Shown here piece by piece: positions 1 to 8,325 of a DNA stretch of 64,000 nt. A model generated the notes under the pieces. The model had not been told where the DNA came from and did not search any database. It saw only the letters and a program-made list of their open reading frames with translations. The number at the start of each line of letters is the position of its first letter. Positions within the stretch are counted from its first letter, which is position 1. The position numbers were made by a program, and so were the translations under genes. Source of the DNA: DATAMF01 sp036260665 (lineage in GTDB: Bacteria > Chloroflexota > Anaerolineae > Aggregatilineales > Aggregatilineaceae); contig DATAMF010000078.1 in assembly GCA_036260665.1 (NCBI GenBank), forward strand, positions 1-64,000. Direction: 5' to 3'.

Positions 1-366
1 CTGGTTGTATTAGCCGTTCTGGTCAGTGTCAACATTCTCATCAATCGAATTTCGACCTTTAACAAAAACGGGGCGGACTACAAATTAATTGCAGCCGATC
101 TGCCTCGTGATGCCGTCTTGATGATTAACGATCCGTCGTCGCTTTATTACCACACCAAATTGACAGGCGTCGTTCTGCCGAACTCAGACCCGTCTGTCGT
201 GACAACACTTGCCACCCGTTATGGTGTTACTCATCTCGTGTTGGATAAAAATCGCACACAGCCCTTTGCAGCATTATTTGAGGGAACCGAAACGCGCCCG
301 TTTCTTAAAGTTTATAAGTCTTATGATGATTTTCGCGTATTTGAGATCGTGAAGGGGGCGAAATGA
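1..366 (+). CDS. C-terminal part of a membrane protein, probably GT-C glycosyltransferase-like (partial)
   Basis: The reading frame is open from the first base of the window, so the N-terminus lies outside. The visible 121 residues begin with a hydrophobic stretch (LVVLAVLVSVNILI, the end of a membrane helix). A soluble tail follows, with a segment resembling the periplasmic C-terminal end of GT39/GT-C-type proteins (DAVLMINDPSSLYYHT; THLVLDKN). The stop overlaps the start of the next gene (ATGA), which indicates translational coupling. The downstream neighbour is of the same general type, so this is probably one half of a pair of polyprenyl-phosphate-sugar-dependent glycosyltransferases. That function is inferred from context and topology, not from catalytic residues. 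Confidence 0.6.
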   Translation: MVVLAVLVSVNILINRISTFNKNGADYKLIAADLPRDAVLMINDPSSLYYHTKLTGVVLPNSDPSVVTTLATRYGVTHLVLDKNRTQPFAALFEGTETRPFLKVYKSYDDFRVFEIVKGAK

Positions 367-1895
367 GGTTCCGCTTTATTTTGATAGGTCTGGCAGCCGG
401 AATTGGAGTGGTGATGTTTATTGGAGCATCGGCATCACTGCATGATGTCGGTTTTCCACTCGACGATTCGTGGATTCACCAAACCTATGCCAGGAATCTG
501 GCTGAAGAGGGCGAATGGGCGTTTATTCCAGGCGAACCGAGTGTCGCTTCTACCTCTCCATTATTTACAGTGGTGTTGTCACTGGGATATGTGCTGCATA
601 TCCCGTTTTTTGTTTGGACATTTATTGTCGGCTTTCTAGCGCTAAGTGTCGCCGGGTGGATTGCTCTAGCACTAGGCGAAAAGATGTTTCCAAAACTGCC
701 GTTTGTGGGATTGTTTACCGGATTGGCCGTTGTCACCTCATGGCATTTAGTGTGGGCGGCGACGTCGGGTATGGAAACTATGCTATTTTCGACGCTAAGT
801 TTAGCCGTTATTGGGTTAACCTGGCGTGAGATCAGCGCGCAAAAAACGGCAACACGCGGTGAATTTCGGCGGGGTTTGAGCACCGGACTAGTTGGTGCGG
901 CGCTGACTCTGACCAGACCTGAAGGGGCAGGATTGGTCGCGCTAGCCGGGCTATTTGTCGTCGCAGCTCAACCATATGGGAGTTGGCGAACAGAGTGGAA
1001 GCGTTATTTAGCGTGGGGTGGTGGATTAGCTTTGGGGTGGATGGCAGGCATAGCGCCCTATGCGGCCATGAACTATCACATCAGCGAGACATTCCTGCCG
1101 AATACGAGTGCGGCCAAACAAGCTGAATATGCTAATCTATTGGAACTGCCACTTCTGGAGCGCTATGGGCGAATGTTTCTGCCCTTAGTTATTGGCGGGC
1201 AACTGCTTATGGTGCCTGGGGTGATCGTTGCTTTTGTTATCTTGGTCAAACGGATCAAACGTAATCGCGTGGCACTGCTTTACCTGCTGCCTGCCGCATG
1301 GATATTTTTGGATGTTTCTGCTTACGCACTTCGTTTGCCCACTGCTTACCAACATGGCCGGTATGTGATGCCCGTGGTCCCTCATATTTTTCTTTACGGG
1401 GTTGGCGGGACGATTGCAATTGTGGATCGAGCACGCTTTGGCCCGGTTCAGAGAGTTGCAAGCCGCAGTTTGGGATTGGCATCAGCGTTGATTATGCCTG
1501 CATTTCTGATCATGGGCGCACAAGTCTACGCGCGCGATGTTCGGATTATCAATACCGAAATGGTTACAACGGCGAAATGGGTTCGCGATCATCTTCCGCC
1601 AAACGAACTGCTTGCGGTGCATGATATTGGCGCGGTAGGTTACTATGCGCCACGTTCTATTCTTGATCTGGCCGGATTGGTCAGCCCTGAAGTGGTGCCG
1701 ATCATTCGAGATCATGAAGCAATCATGGAGTTCATGTGTACAAAAAAAGCACAGTACTTGATGGTTCTCCCCGATCAACTTCCAGCCATATCGAACGATC
1801 CAAGGCTTGGAGATCTGTTGTTTATCACCAATGCACGCTATGCGAAGGAAGCTGGAGCGGGCAATATGGCAGTCTACCGATTGAACTGTCCTTGA
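363..1895 (+). CDS. Polytopic membrane protein, GT-C/GT39-like glycosyltransferase
   Basis: This is a 510-residue protein with an N-terminal helix and roughly nine or more further membrane segments. The first extracytoplasmic loop has an acidic pair in FPLDDSWIHQTYARNL, about residues 31-46. That is the position and flavour of the catalytic DD/ED motif in GT-C enzymes such as GT39 mannosyltransferases, followed by a PGEPS...STSPLF loop. A soluble C-terminal region carries AVHDIGAVGYYAPRSILDL, a segment common in such proteins of Chloroflexi. It probably transfers a sugar from a lipid carrier outside the membrane; the substrate is unknown. The start overlaps the previous stop by four bases. 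Confidence 0.65.
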   Translation: MRFRFILIGLAAGIGVVMFIGASASLHDVGFPLDDSWIHQTYARNLAEEGEWAFIPGEPSVASTSPLFTVVLSLGYVLHIPFFVWTFIVGFLALSVAGWIALALGEKMFPKLPFVGLFTGLAVVTSWHLVWAATSGMETMLFSTLSLAVIGLTWREISAQKTATRGEFRRGLSTGLVGAALTLTRPEGAGLVALAGLFVVAAQPYGSWRTEWKRYLAWGGGLALGWMAGIAPYAAMNYHISETFLPNTSAAKQAEYANLLELPLLERYGRMFLPLVIGGQLLMVPGVIVAFVILVKRIKRNRVALLYLLPAAWIFLDVSAYALRLPTAYQHGRYVMPVVPHIFLYGVGGTIAIVDRARFGPVQRVASRSLGLASALIMPAFLIMGAQVYARDVRIINTEMVTTAKWVRDHLPPNELLAVHDIGAVGYYAPRSILDLAGLVSPEVVPIIRDHEAIMEFMCTKKAQYLMVLPDQLPAISNDPRLGDLLFITNARYAKEAGAGNMAVYRLNCP

Positions 1896-1937
1896 ATAGG
1901 GATGTAGGCCAAGATGCGCGACAACCGCCTTCTTGCT

Positions 1938-1966
1938 TGCCCGCCGATTCTGTCCTATGGTATACT
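1938..1966 (+). promoter_or_regulatory. Predicted sigma70-type promoter for the response regulator/kinase pair
   Basis: TTGCCC (1938-1943), a 17-base spacer and TATACT (1961-1966). TGG directly before the -10 box makes it an extended -10 promoter. It lies 66 bases upstream of the response-regulator start, in the short gap after the membrane glycosyltransferase. Confidence 0.5.
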
Positions 1967-2032
1967 CCGAAAGAGGGGAGTAGCTGTTTCCAATTAGTTT
2001 CAACTTGTCTATGTTAAGGTGGTAATATTTCG

Positions 2033-2785
2033 ATGGAAGATTACCAGGCGCAAAACGCCCGGCAAGAAATTCGGCTCTTGATTGTGGATGATCATCCCGT
2101 CTTTCGCCAGGGCTTGCGTAATATTTTTGCAACCGAAGACGATATCCAAGTTATCGCTGAGGGTGCAAGCGGTGAGCAAGCGCTTCATCTGGTGCATGAA
2201 CTCCAGCCGGATGTGCTTCTGCTCGACATAAATTTGCCAGGGATCAATGGGCTGCAAGTTACAAGCCGTTTAAAGGCTGAACACTCGCCAACGGCAATTG
2301 TGTTATTGACTGCTTACGATGACATCGAACAGGTTCTTCACGCCATGCGTTCAGGAGGGGCTGCATATTGTCCAAAGGATATTGAGCCAGAACTCCTGAT
2401 TGATGTCGTGCGCAAAGCGGCTAGAGGTTATTACATTATCGGAAACCGGGTTTTCGATAAAGAAGGACTGAAAAACTGGTTAGATGCTGGTGTTGAAGCT
2501 GCTACCGGACCGTATATGGTCGATCCAGGTGAGCATTTTGTGCCGCTTAGCCCACGTGAAATGGAAATCCTGCAATTTGTTACGCAAGGCAAAAGCAACA
2601 AAGAAATCGCAGCCTCGCTCGGAATCAGTCACCAGACAGTCAAAAATCATATGACCTCCATCCTGAAAAAACTCGATGTGCGAGACCGGACTCAGGCGGC
2701 TGTGTATGCACTGCGTCGAGGATGGGTACGGGGTGACGAGCAGACTATAAAGTTGTTATATGAGGCCGAGAACAAGGACGATTAG
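2033..2785 (+). CDS. NarL/FixJ-family response regulator
   Basis: A 250-residue two-domain transcription factor. The receiver domain (about 13-130) has the acidic pair D19-D20, the phospho-acceptor D65 in LLLDINLPG, T93 and K115. The LuxR-type helix-turn-helix (about 173-232) reads LSPREMEILQFVTQGKSNKEIA and then TVKNHMTSILKKL. The family is phosphorylated by HisKA_3 kinases and binds DNA as a dimer. The next gene, 15 bases downstream, is exactly such a kinase, so they very probably form one two-component system. The Tad/Flp cluster starting about 1.3 kb downstream is a plausible target, but that is inference from position only. Confidence 0.92.
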   Translation: MEDYQAQNARQEIRLLIVDDHPVFRQGLRNIFATEDDIQVIAEGASGEQALHLVHELQPDVLLLDINLPGINGLQVTSRLKAEHSPTAIVLLTAYDDIEQVLHAMRSGGAAYCPKDIEPELLIDVVRKAARGYYIIGNRVFDKEGLKNWLDAGVEAATGPYMVDPGEHFVPLSPREMEILQFVTQGKSNKEIAASLGISHQTVKNHMTSILKKLDVRDRTQAAVYALRRGWVRGDEQTIKLLYEAENKDD

Positions 2786-2800
2786 AAGGAACATCTGACT

Positions 2801-3883
2801 ATGGCGCTGAGTACAGCGAGTTCCAGGGAAGACCTGCTTACCGAATTGAATGGCGAATTTACTCAAATCAAAGCTCGATTGCGTGAAAACCAGCAATTGA
2901 TTGAGCAGAGTCAGCTTGAGGTAGATCGCCTGCGCGAACGTAATGTGGCAATCAGCACGCACCTTCGCCGTGTCGAGTCTAATTTTGACACCATCCCACG
3001 GGCTGATATTAAAGCTGCTTATGATAACGCATTGGATGCCAAGACGCGCTTGCTGACGATGCAGGGGCAGCTTGAAAAGTTGAAGAGTTTACACGAAGAA
3101 CTGACCTATTTTGAGCAACTTTTAGGCCGTTTAGTGAATATTCTTCAGGGCATAGCTCCTAACTTACCAGCACTACGAGGACCGGGGGAAGAGGAACCGC
3201 TCCTTGTAGAGGGGGGCAATCTCTCGACTCAGGCGATTGTGCGGATTGTTGAAACGCAAGAAGCGGAACGCCAACGGCTGGCGCGTCAAATGCACGATGG
3301 GCCTGCCCAATCACTCACGAATTTTATTCTCCAAGCTGAAATCTGCCAGCGGCTTTTTGATCGGAATCCGGATCGAGCTGGGGAAGAACTGAGTAACCTC
3401 AAAACAGCGGCCAGTTCTACCTTTCAGAAAGTCCGCGATTTTATTTTCGATTTGCGTCCCATGATGTTGGATGACCTGGGACTTGTACCCACCATCCGAC
3501 GTTACATAGAAGCTTTCCAGGATAAGACACAAATCGATACCCAGTTGAATATTCTGGGGGAAGAGCGCCGACTGCCAAGCCATATCGAAGTCATCATGTT
3601 CCGCTCGATTCAGCATATTATGGGGAATGCACGTGATAATTTAGGGGCCAAGGATGTGAATATTGTCCTTGACGTTGGACCGCAAATTCTTAAAGCAACC
3701 ATCGACCACGATGGACGCAGCTTTGATCCTGATGCCATATTTATGGCGGATGGGCGAGAAGAGGATGCTTCTGGGCTGAGAACCCTACGAGAGCGTATTA
3801 TCTTAGTGGGTGGTACATTGAATGTAACCAGTAGCGAGGAAGAACGAAGCCGGTATGTCGTTGCCTTGCCAGCCGGAGAATAA
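2801..3883 (+). CDS. DegS/NarX-type sensor histidine kinase, soluble
   Basis: 360 residues with no membrane segment or signal peptide, so a cytoplasmic sensor. Residues 10-115 are strongly helical and heptad-like (coiled coil). The HisKA_3 H-box is ERQRLARQMHDGPAQSL with phospho-acceptor H165. The HATPase domain spans about 260-358: an N-box-like IMGNARDN, a D-box-like DHDGRSFDPDA and a G-box GLRTLRERI followed by LVGG. The coiled-coil plus HisKA_3 arrangement resembles DegS. The partner is the response regulator 15 bases upstream. The signal sensed cannot be deduced. Confidence 0.88.
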   Translation: MALSTASSREDLLTELNGEFTQIKARLRENQQLIEQSQLEVDRLRERNVAISTHLRRVESNFDTIPRADIKAAYDNALDAKTRLLTMQGQLEKLKSLHEELTYFEQLLGRLVNILQGIAPNLPALRGPGEEEPLLVEGGNLSTQAIVRIVETQEAERQRLARQMHDGPAQSLTNFILQAEICQRLFDRNPDRAGEELSNLKTAASSTFQKVRDFIFDLRPMMLDDLGLVPTIRRYIEAFQDKTQIDTQLNILGEERRLPSHIEVIMFRSIQHIMGNARDNLGAKDVNIVLDVGPQILKATIDHDGRSFDPDAIFMADGREEDASGLRTLRERIILVGGTLNVTSSEEERSRYVVALPAGE

Positions 3884-3967
3884 CATTGGAACGGACTTCC
3901 AGGGTAATCCTGGGGTGAAATTGCTTGTCTGTTTTCTTTTTATAACCAGGTAGGACTATCAGGCTGT

Positions 3968-3995
3968 TTGCGTTATTTTGGCAACAGACTACACT
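3968..3995 (+). promoter_or_regulatory. Possible promoter upstream of cpaB
   Basis: TTGCGT (3968-3973), a 16-base spacer and TACACT (3990-3995), about 80 bases before the cpaB start. The gap from the kinase stop also holds a small hairpin, CCAGG-GTAAT-CCTGG, followed by a T-rich stretch, so the Tad genes may be transcribed separately from the two-component genes. Both boxes are only partial matches. Confidence 0.35.
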
Positions 3996-4076
3996 AGAAG
4001 CTACGTACAATAAAGGCTGGGTAAACAAGTCAATTCCATACCGACCCAAGCGCCAACCTTTTTGGGAGGACTTTTC

Positions 4077-5351
4077 ATGCGAGGCCGAGTACTTATCTTG
4101 ATCGGTGCGATCATCTTGTTGGTGGTCGTCGTGGTTGTCGTGCTGATGACACGCAATAGTGATGAAAATTCAGACGCCGACGCCACAGCAACAGAAGACG
4201 TGGTAGTAATTCCCGACAGTGGCACGGGAGACCAACCTTCTTCGAGTGGTGAGCAACCTATCGCACCACCAGCGGGGGGAGATACTACAGAGGTAGTTGA
4301 GATTGTCGTTGCCGTCCAGACTTTGACACGCGGTATGGTTATTCCCGAAAGTGGGGTATCCAAACAGGCATGGCCTCTCTGGGCACTGGCGGAACCGGAG
4401 CAATATTTCACTGAAATTGACGAAGTTGTAGGTAAGATCGCGCGTACGGACATCTATATTGGCAGTCCGGTGAACCGGCGCTTCGTGGTGGATAACCTGT
4501 ATCAGGTTGCCAGAACGGGGTCCGATGCCGCAGCCATGCTCGCGGGGCTACCCGAAAACGCGTTGGGCACAGAGTATGTAGCCGTATCAATTCCCCTTGA
4601 TCCATCGGGGGTTGGACAAGTTGCCTATGCCGTACAAGATGGCGACTATGTGGATGTGGTGCTGTCCTTCCTGTTTATTGATGTCGATCAGACGTTCCAG
4701 ACTCGTATGCCTAACAACATTTCGGTGATTACGAGGTTGGAAACAGGCGAGTTGAGCATCGGTACGCCACGGACAGGACGAACAGAAGCAAGTGCTTTGT
4801 CGCCCGAAGGCGTATTGGTTGGCCCTAGCGAAACCTCGCAGCGCCCGCGCCTGATGACGGTTCGCACCGTTACGAATGCCTTCGTTGTCCACGTGGGGCA
4901 TTTCCCTCCAGGCGGAAACATAGTCGGTGCGACACCCACACCACTAGTTGTTGCGCCACCTCCGGCACCGCCAGGCGAAACCGATACGGCGCAAGCTGCT
5001 CCGACAGAGCTGCCAACGGCGACACCTTATCGACCATTGATTATTACCCTAGGCGTGTCACCGCAGGACGCTTTGGTACTCACCTGGGCAATTGACGCGC
5101 AGATTCCGATCACCCTGTTGCTGCGTGAAGCGGGCGATCCGCCGATAACGGATACGGTACCCGTAACACTGGAGTATATGCTGAACCGCTATACTCTGGA
5201 TGAGAATGGTAATCCACAGGTTCCGCGCTCACTGCCGTATGCGCTGGAACCTCCGATCACCAGTGTGCGGCGGTTTGACCTGCAATCGCTCTATAACTTC
5301 CTGGGACCGGGTACGGGTGAAGAGGTGCTCCAGGAGAACCTTGCTAATTAA
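4077..5351 (+). CDS. cpaB: Flp pilus assembly protein CpaB/RcpC
   Basis: 424 residues from the ATG at 4077, chosen because GGGAGGA sits six bases upstream; an in-frame TTG at 4062 would overlap that ribosome site. An N-terminal membrane anchor (about 2-25) is followed by an acidic low-complexity linker. A SAF domain (roughly 75-145) has EIVVAVQTLTRGMVIPESGV and GSPVNRRFV. The RcpC-type region includes YVAVSIPLDPSGVGQVAYAV and GDYVDVVLSF. A Pro/Thr-rich insert lies near residues 285-320. In diderm systems CpaB works at the periplasmic face of the Tad system; here no secretin gene is seen. It is followed by a hairpin terminator. Confidence 0.88.
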   Translation: MRGRVLILIGAIILLVVVVVVVLMTRNSDENSDADATATEDVVVIPDSGTGDQPSSSGEQPIAPPAGGDTTEVVEIVVAVQTLTRGMVIPESGVSKQAWPLWALAEPEQYFTEIDEVVGKIARTDIYIGSPVNRRFVVDNLYQVARTGSDAAAMLAGLPENALGTEYVAVSIPLDPSGVGQVAYAVQDGDYVDVVLSFLFIDVDQTFQTRMPNNISVITRLETGELSIGTPRTGRTEASALSPEGVLVGPSETSQRPRLMTVRTVTNAFVVHVGHFPPGGNIVGATPTPLVVAPPPAPPGETDTAQAAPTELPTATPYRPLIITLGVSPQDALVLTWAIDAQIPITLLLREAGDPPITDTVPVTLEYMLNRYTLDENGNPQVPRSLPYALEPPITSVRRFDLQSLYNFLGPGTGEEVLQENLAN

Positions 5352-5360
5352 TGTCTCAAA

Positions 5361-5393
5361 CGCCCGGACTACTTTAGTCACGGGCGCTTTTTC
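5361..5393 (+). terminator. Rho-independent terminator after cpaB
   Basis: CGCCCG ... CGGGCG stem (5361-5366 and 5381-5386), extended inside by GACTA/TAGTC with one unpaired base, followed by CTTTTTC. A second hairpin (AGGGGAAG 5432-5439, CTTCCCCT 5449-5456) lies before the next gene. Together they suggest that cpaB expression is partly uncoupled from cpaE-cpaF. Confidence 0.65.
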
Positions 5394-5488
5394 AAGCGGC
5401 TGGGTTTATCAACAGTTTACACAGGAAGCGAAGGGGAAGACATAAGCGCTTCCCCTCTGACCAACAAGGGTAAAAGGGTAAAAAGCGG

Positions 5489-6790
5489 ATGAGTAGTGGA
5501 AATCCAAAGGACATCATCAAGGTCTTAATTGTTGACGACATTCCAGATACACGAGAGAACCTGCGAAAGTTGTTGGCCTTTGAGCCGGATATTGAAGTCG
5601 TGGGCGTAGCAGGCACAGGGCGCGAAGCCATTACCGTCGCTACCCAAACCAAACCAGATGTGGTTCTGATGGACATTAACATGCCCGATATGGATGGCAT
5701 TACAGCCACCAAGGCAATTACTGTGGCGGTACGGCGAACTGCCGTTGTCATTATGTCAGTCCAGAGTGAGCCAGGGTATTTGCGCCAAGCGATGTTGGCC
5801 GGTGCGCGCGACTTTTTGACCAAGCCAATTTCGAGTGAAGAACTTTATACCACGATCCGCCGCGTCTATGAAGGAAATGCAGCGGCGCATGATTATGTTG
5901 ATCAAGCGCCAACGCCAGCATCACCTAGTCCGAAGTCGGCGGAAAAACGAGCTGGGGCCGGGCACATTCTTGTTGTTTACAGCCCACAGGGTGGGTCTGG
6001 CAGCACGACGATTGCGACCAATCTGGCATCGGCTTTGATGCGCAAAGATACACGTGTGTTGTTAATTGATTGTAATTTCCAGTTTGGGGATGTGGACGCG
6101 TTTTTGAATGTCCAGTCACAACTGAATATATCGGACCTGACTAAAGCAGTAAACGATCTCGATCAAGAAATTATCGATAATGTACTGGTTACCCATCCAA
6201 GCGGCCTCAAAGTGTTGGTTGCGCCGCCGCACCCGGAACAAGCCTACGATATTTCAGCCGAAGATGTGAAACAGCTTATTTTGTTCCTGTCGGATATTTA
6301 TGACTACATCGTCATTGATACATCTACTCAATATGATGATCTGACGCTCAAACTATTTGAAATTGCTTCCAAAATCGTTTTGGTGAGCAACCCGACAATT
6401 CCCGCGATTCGTAATACCCGGAAGATGCTAGACATCTTCGATAATCTGGAAAAACCTGCCAACCTGTCCAGTAAGGTTGAGTTTGTACTAAATCGCATTG
6501 TGAATGAAAAAGAAAAGAACAGCGGCACCGTTCCAGCGGAATCGATTGAGAAACACCTCAAACACCCGATAGCAGGGCAGATTCCGCTCGATGAACGAGC
6601 GGTACTCGCATCGGTTAACCAAGGCGTACCGTTAGTTGCTAAACTGAAACAGAGATCGCCAGGACGTGAGTTAATGGAATTGGCTGAGCATGTGCGGCTA
6701 CAGTTTGAGGGAAGTGATGCTGCTGACGCAGCGCAAGTTGCGCAGCGTTCGAAGAGTGGAATTCGGGCCTTATTCGGTGGAACTAGTTAG
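5489..6790 (+). CDS. cpaE: CpaE/TadZ-like pilus localisation protein with receiver domain
   Basis: 433 residues. The N-terminal receiver-like domain (about 11-125) retains D16-D17, D62 in VVLMDINMPDMDG and K112. It is followed by a Pro/Ser linker and a MinD/ParA-type ATPase domain (about 158-410). The P-loop is degenerate: QGGSGSTT at 167-174 has Gln and Ser where the MinD-type deviant Walker A normally has lysines. Atypical P-loops are known in TadZ/CpaE proteins, which localise the Tad machine at cell poles. The intact receiver Asp suggests phosphorylation may control placement. It is 11 bases upstream of cpaF and clearly cotranscribed. Confidence 0.88.
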   Translation: MSSGNPKDIIKVLIVDDIPDTRENLRKLLAFEPDIEVVGVAGTGREAITVATQTKPDVVLMDINMPDMDGITATKAITVAVRRTAVVIMSVQSEPGYLRQAMLAGARDFLTKPISSEELYTTIRRVYEGNAAAHDYVDQAPTPASPSPKSAEKRAGAGHILVVYSPQGGSGSTTIATNLASALMRKDTRVLLIDCNFQFGDVDAFLNVQSQLNISDLTKAVNDLDQEIIDNVLVTHPSGLKVLVAPPHPEQAYDISAEDVKQLILFLSDIYDYIVIDTSTQYDDLTLKLFEIASKIVLVSNPTIPAIRNTRKMLDIFDNLEKPANLSSKVEFVLNRIVNEKEKNSGTVPAESIEKHLKHPIAGQIPLDERAVLASVNQGVPLVAKLKQRSPGRELMELAEHVRLQFEGSDAADAAQVAQRSKSGIRALFGGTS

Positions 6791-6801
6791 CGGAGGTTGC
6801 A

Positions 6802-8208
6802 ATGTCATTGTTAAGGCGTATTGAACGTGGAGGGGGAAACCAGCAAGGGCCGGAGGAACCGGAGGAATCCAAACTGACGGCTATGCAGCGGCGACCGGTC
6901 AAGATTCAGCAGGGTGCTGGTGCTGCACAAGCACGACCGGATGTCAGTAATTATCAAGACCTAAAAGTGCGAGTTCAAAACAAGCTCCTGGCCGAACTGG
7001 ACACAAGTGTTGATCCTCGTTCACCCGAAATACGCGCAACAATTGAAGAACTGTTCACGACTATTCTCTCGGAAGAAAGCATAGTTCTGGCTCGCAATGA
7101 GCGGCAGCGGCTGTTTGAGGCGATTGTCGCGGAAATTCTGGGTTTCGGCCCGCTGGAACCGCTGCTGGCCGATGATACAGTCACCGAAATTATGGTGAAC
7201 GGTCCGAAGAATGTCTATATTGAGCGTGCCGGTAACTTGCTCCGCTCGAATGTTACGTTTGAAGATGAAGATCACGTACTGCGCGTGCTGGACCGTATTG
7301 TTGCGCCACTGGGCCGTCGTATTGACGAAAGCTCGCCTACCGTTGACGCCCGTCTGCCTGATGGGTCGCGTGTGAATGCCGTCATCCGTCCAATTGCACT
7401 GTGCGGGCCTACCATCACCATCCGTAAATTCTCGCGGCGTCCGTTTACCGTTGAAGACCTCATTCGGTTTGGCTCGATGACACCAGAAATTGCTGAATTT
7501 CTGCGGGCCTGCGTTATTGCGCGGTTGAATATCGTGGTGTCGGGTGGTACCGGGTCGGGTAAAACGACGCTGCTCAATGTACTATCCGGTTTTATTCCGA
7601 ACGACGAACGCATTCTGACGATTGAGAACGCGGCGGAGCTTCAGCTTCGCCAGGAACATGTGGTATCACTGGAAAGCCGCCCAGCCAACATTGAAGGGCG
7701 CGGCGAAATCAGCATTCGAGACCTCGTGGTGAACGCGCTCCGTATGCGTCCTGACCGGATTGTGGTTGGGGAGTGCCGTTCGGGTGAGGCGTTGGACATG
7801 CTCCAGGCTATGAACACAGGCCACGACGGATCGCTGACGACGGCACACTCGAACAGCCCACGCGATACGCTTTCACGTTTGGAAGTTATGTGTTTGATGG
7901 CAGGGATGGAATTACCAATCCGTGCTATCCGCGAGCAAATTGCATCCGCGGTTGACTTGATTGTTCACCAGGAACGTATCCGGGATGGTTCACGTAAGAT
8001 CACGAAAGTCACCGAAGTCCAAGGTATGGAAGGTGACGTGATCACGATGTCGGATATTTTCGAGTTTGAACAAACCGGGATTGAAGCGGGGAAAGTTATT
8101 GGCCGTATTCGTCCTACCGGACTGCGCCCGAAATTTATCGAGCAGATCGAGGCGGCTGGTATTCATCTGCCACCGTCGGTCTTCGGTATTGGTATGTCGC
8201 GATATTAA
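6802..8208 (+). CDS. cpaF: Tad secretion ATPase CpaF/TadA
   Basis: 468 residues; a GspE/VirB11-superfamily hexameric ATPase that powers Flp pilus assembly from the cytoplasmic side of the membrane. Walker A is GGTGSGKTT (248-256), the Walker B region is RIVVGECRSGEALDML (319-334) and the His box is GHDGSLTTAHSNSP (340-353). The N-terminal region with ILGFGPLEPLL and VTEIMVNGP (about 112-135) is the typical CpaF N-domain. It follows cpaE by 11 bases and ends before a strong terminator, so cpaE-cpaF form one expression unit. Confidence 0.95.
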   Translation: MSLLRRIERGGGNQQGPEEPEESKLTAMQRRPVKIQQGAGAAQARPDVSNYQDLKVRVQNKLLAELDTSVDPRSPEIRATIEELFTTILSEESIVLARNERQRLFEAIVAEILGFGPLEPLLADDTVTEIMVNGPKNVYIERAGNLLRSNVTFEDEDHVLRVLDRIVAPLGRRIDESSPTVDARLPDGSRVNAVIRPIALCGPTITIRKFSRRPFTVEDLIRFGSMTPEIAEFLRACVIARLNIVVSGGTGSGKTTLLNVLSGFIPNDERILTIENAAELQLRQEHVVSLESRPANIEGRGEISIRDLVVNALRMRPDRIVVGECRSGEALDMLQAMNTGHDGSLTTAHSNSPRDTLSRLEVMCLMAGMELPIRAIREQIASAVDLIVHQERIRDGSRKITKVTEVQGMEGDVITMSDIFEFEQTGIEAGKVIGRIRPTGLRPKFIEQIEAAGIHLPPSVFGIGMSRY

Positions 8209-8224
8209 ACCATCATTTTTTCGA

Positions 8225-8266
8225 TTTCACCTGTCAGGAATCATCCCGACAGGTGAAACTGTTTTT
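8225..8266 (+). terminator. Strong terminator between cpaF and tadB
   Basis: Perfect 11-bp stem TTTCACCTGTC (8225-8235) / GACAGGTGAAA (8248-8258), 12-base loop, then CTGTTTTT. Its place inside the Tad gene cluster is notable, because tadB and tadC would need their own promoter or read-through. Confidence 0.8.
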
Positions 8267-8275
8267 GGGGATTAC

Positions 8276-8284
8276 TGGTACAAT
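8276..8284 (+). promoter_or_regulatory. Extended -10 element before tadB
   Basis: TGG-TACAAT (TACAAT at 8279-8284) just after the terminator and 42 bases upstream of the tadB start. No convincing -35 box is seen 17 bases upstream, so this is suggestive only. It fits the need for a new start point after the terminator. Confidence 0.4.
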
Positions 8285-8325
8285 AAAAATAGAAGAGTAG
8301 ACCAGTTTGAGGAGAACGATGTCTT

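Noticed and set aside
1482..2132. 216-codon minus-strand ORF at the glycosyltransferase/response-regulator junction
   Set aside because: Crosses a clear promoter and the start of a conserved response regulator on the other strand, and has no recognisable domain.
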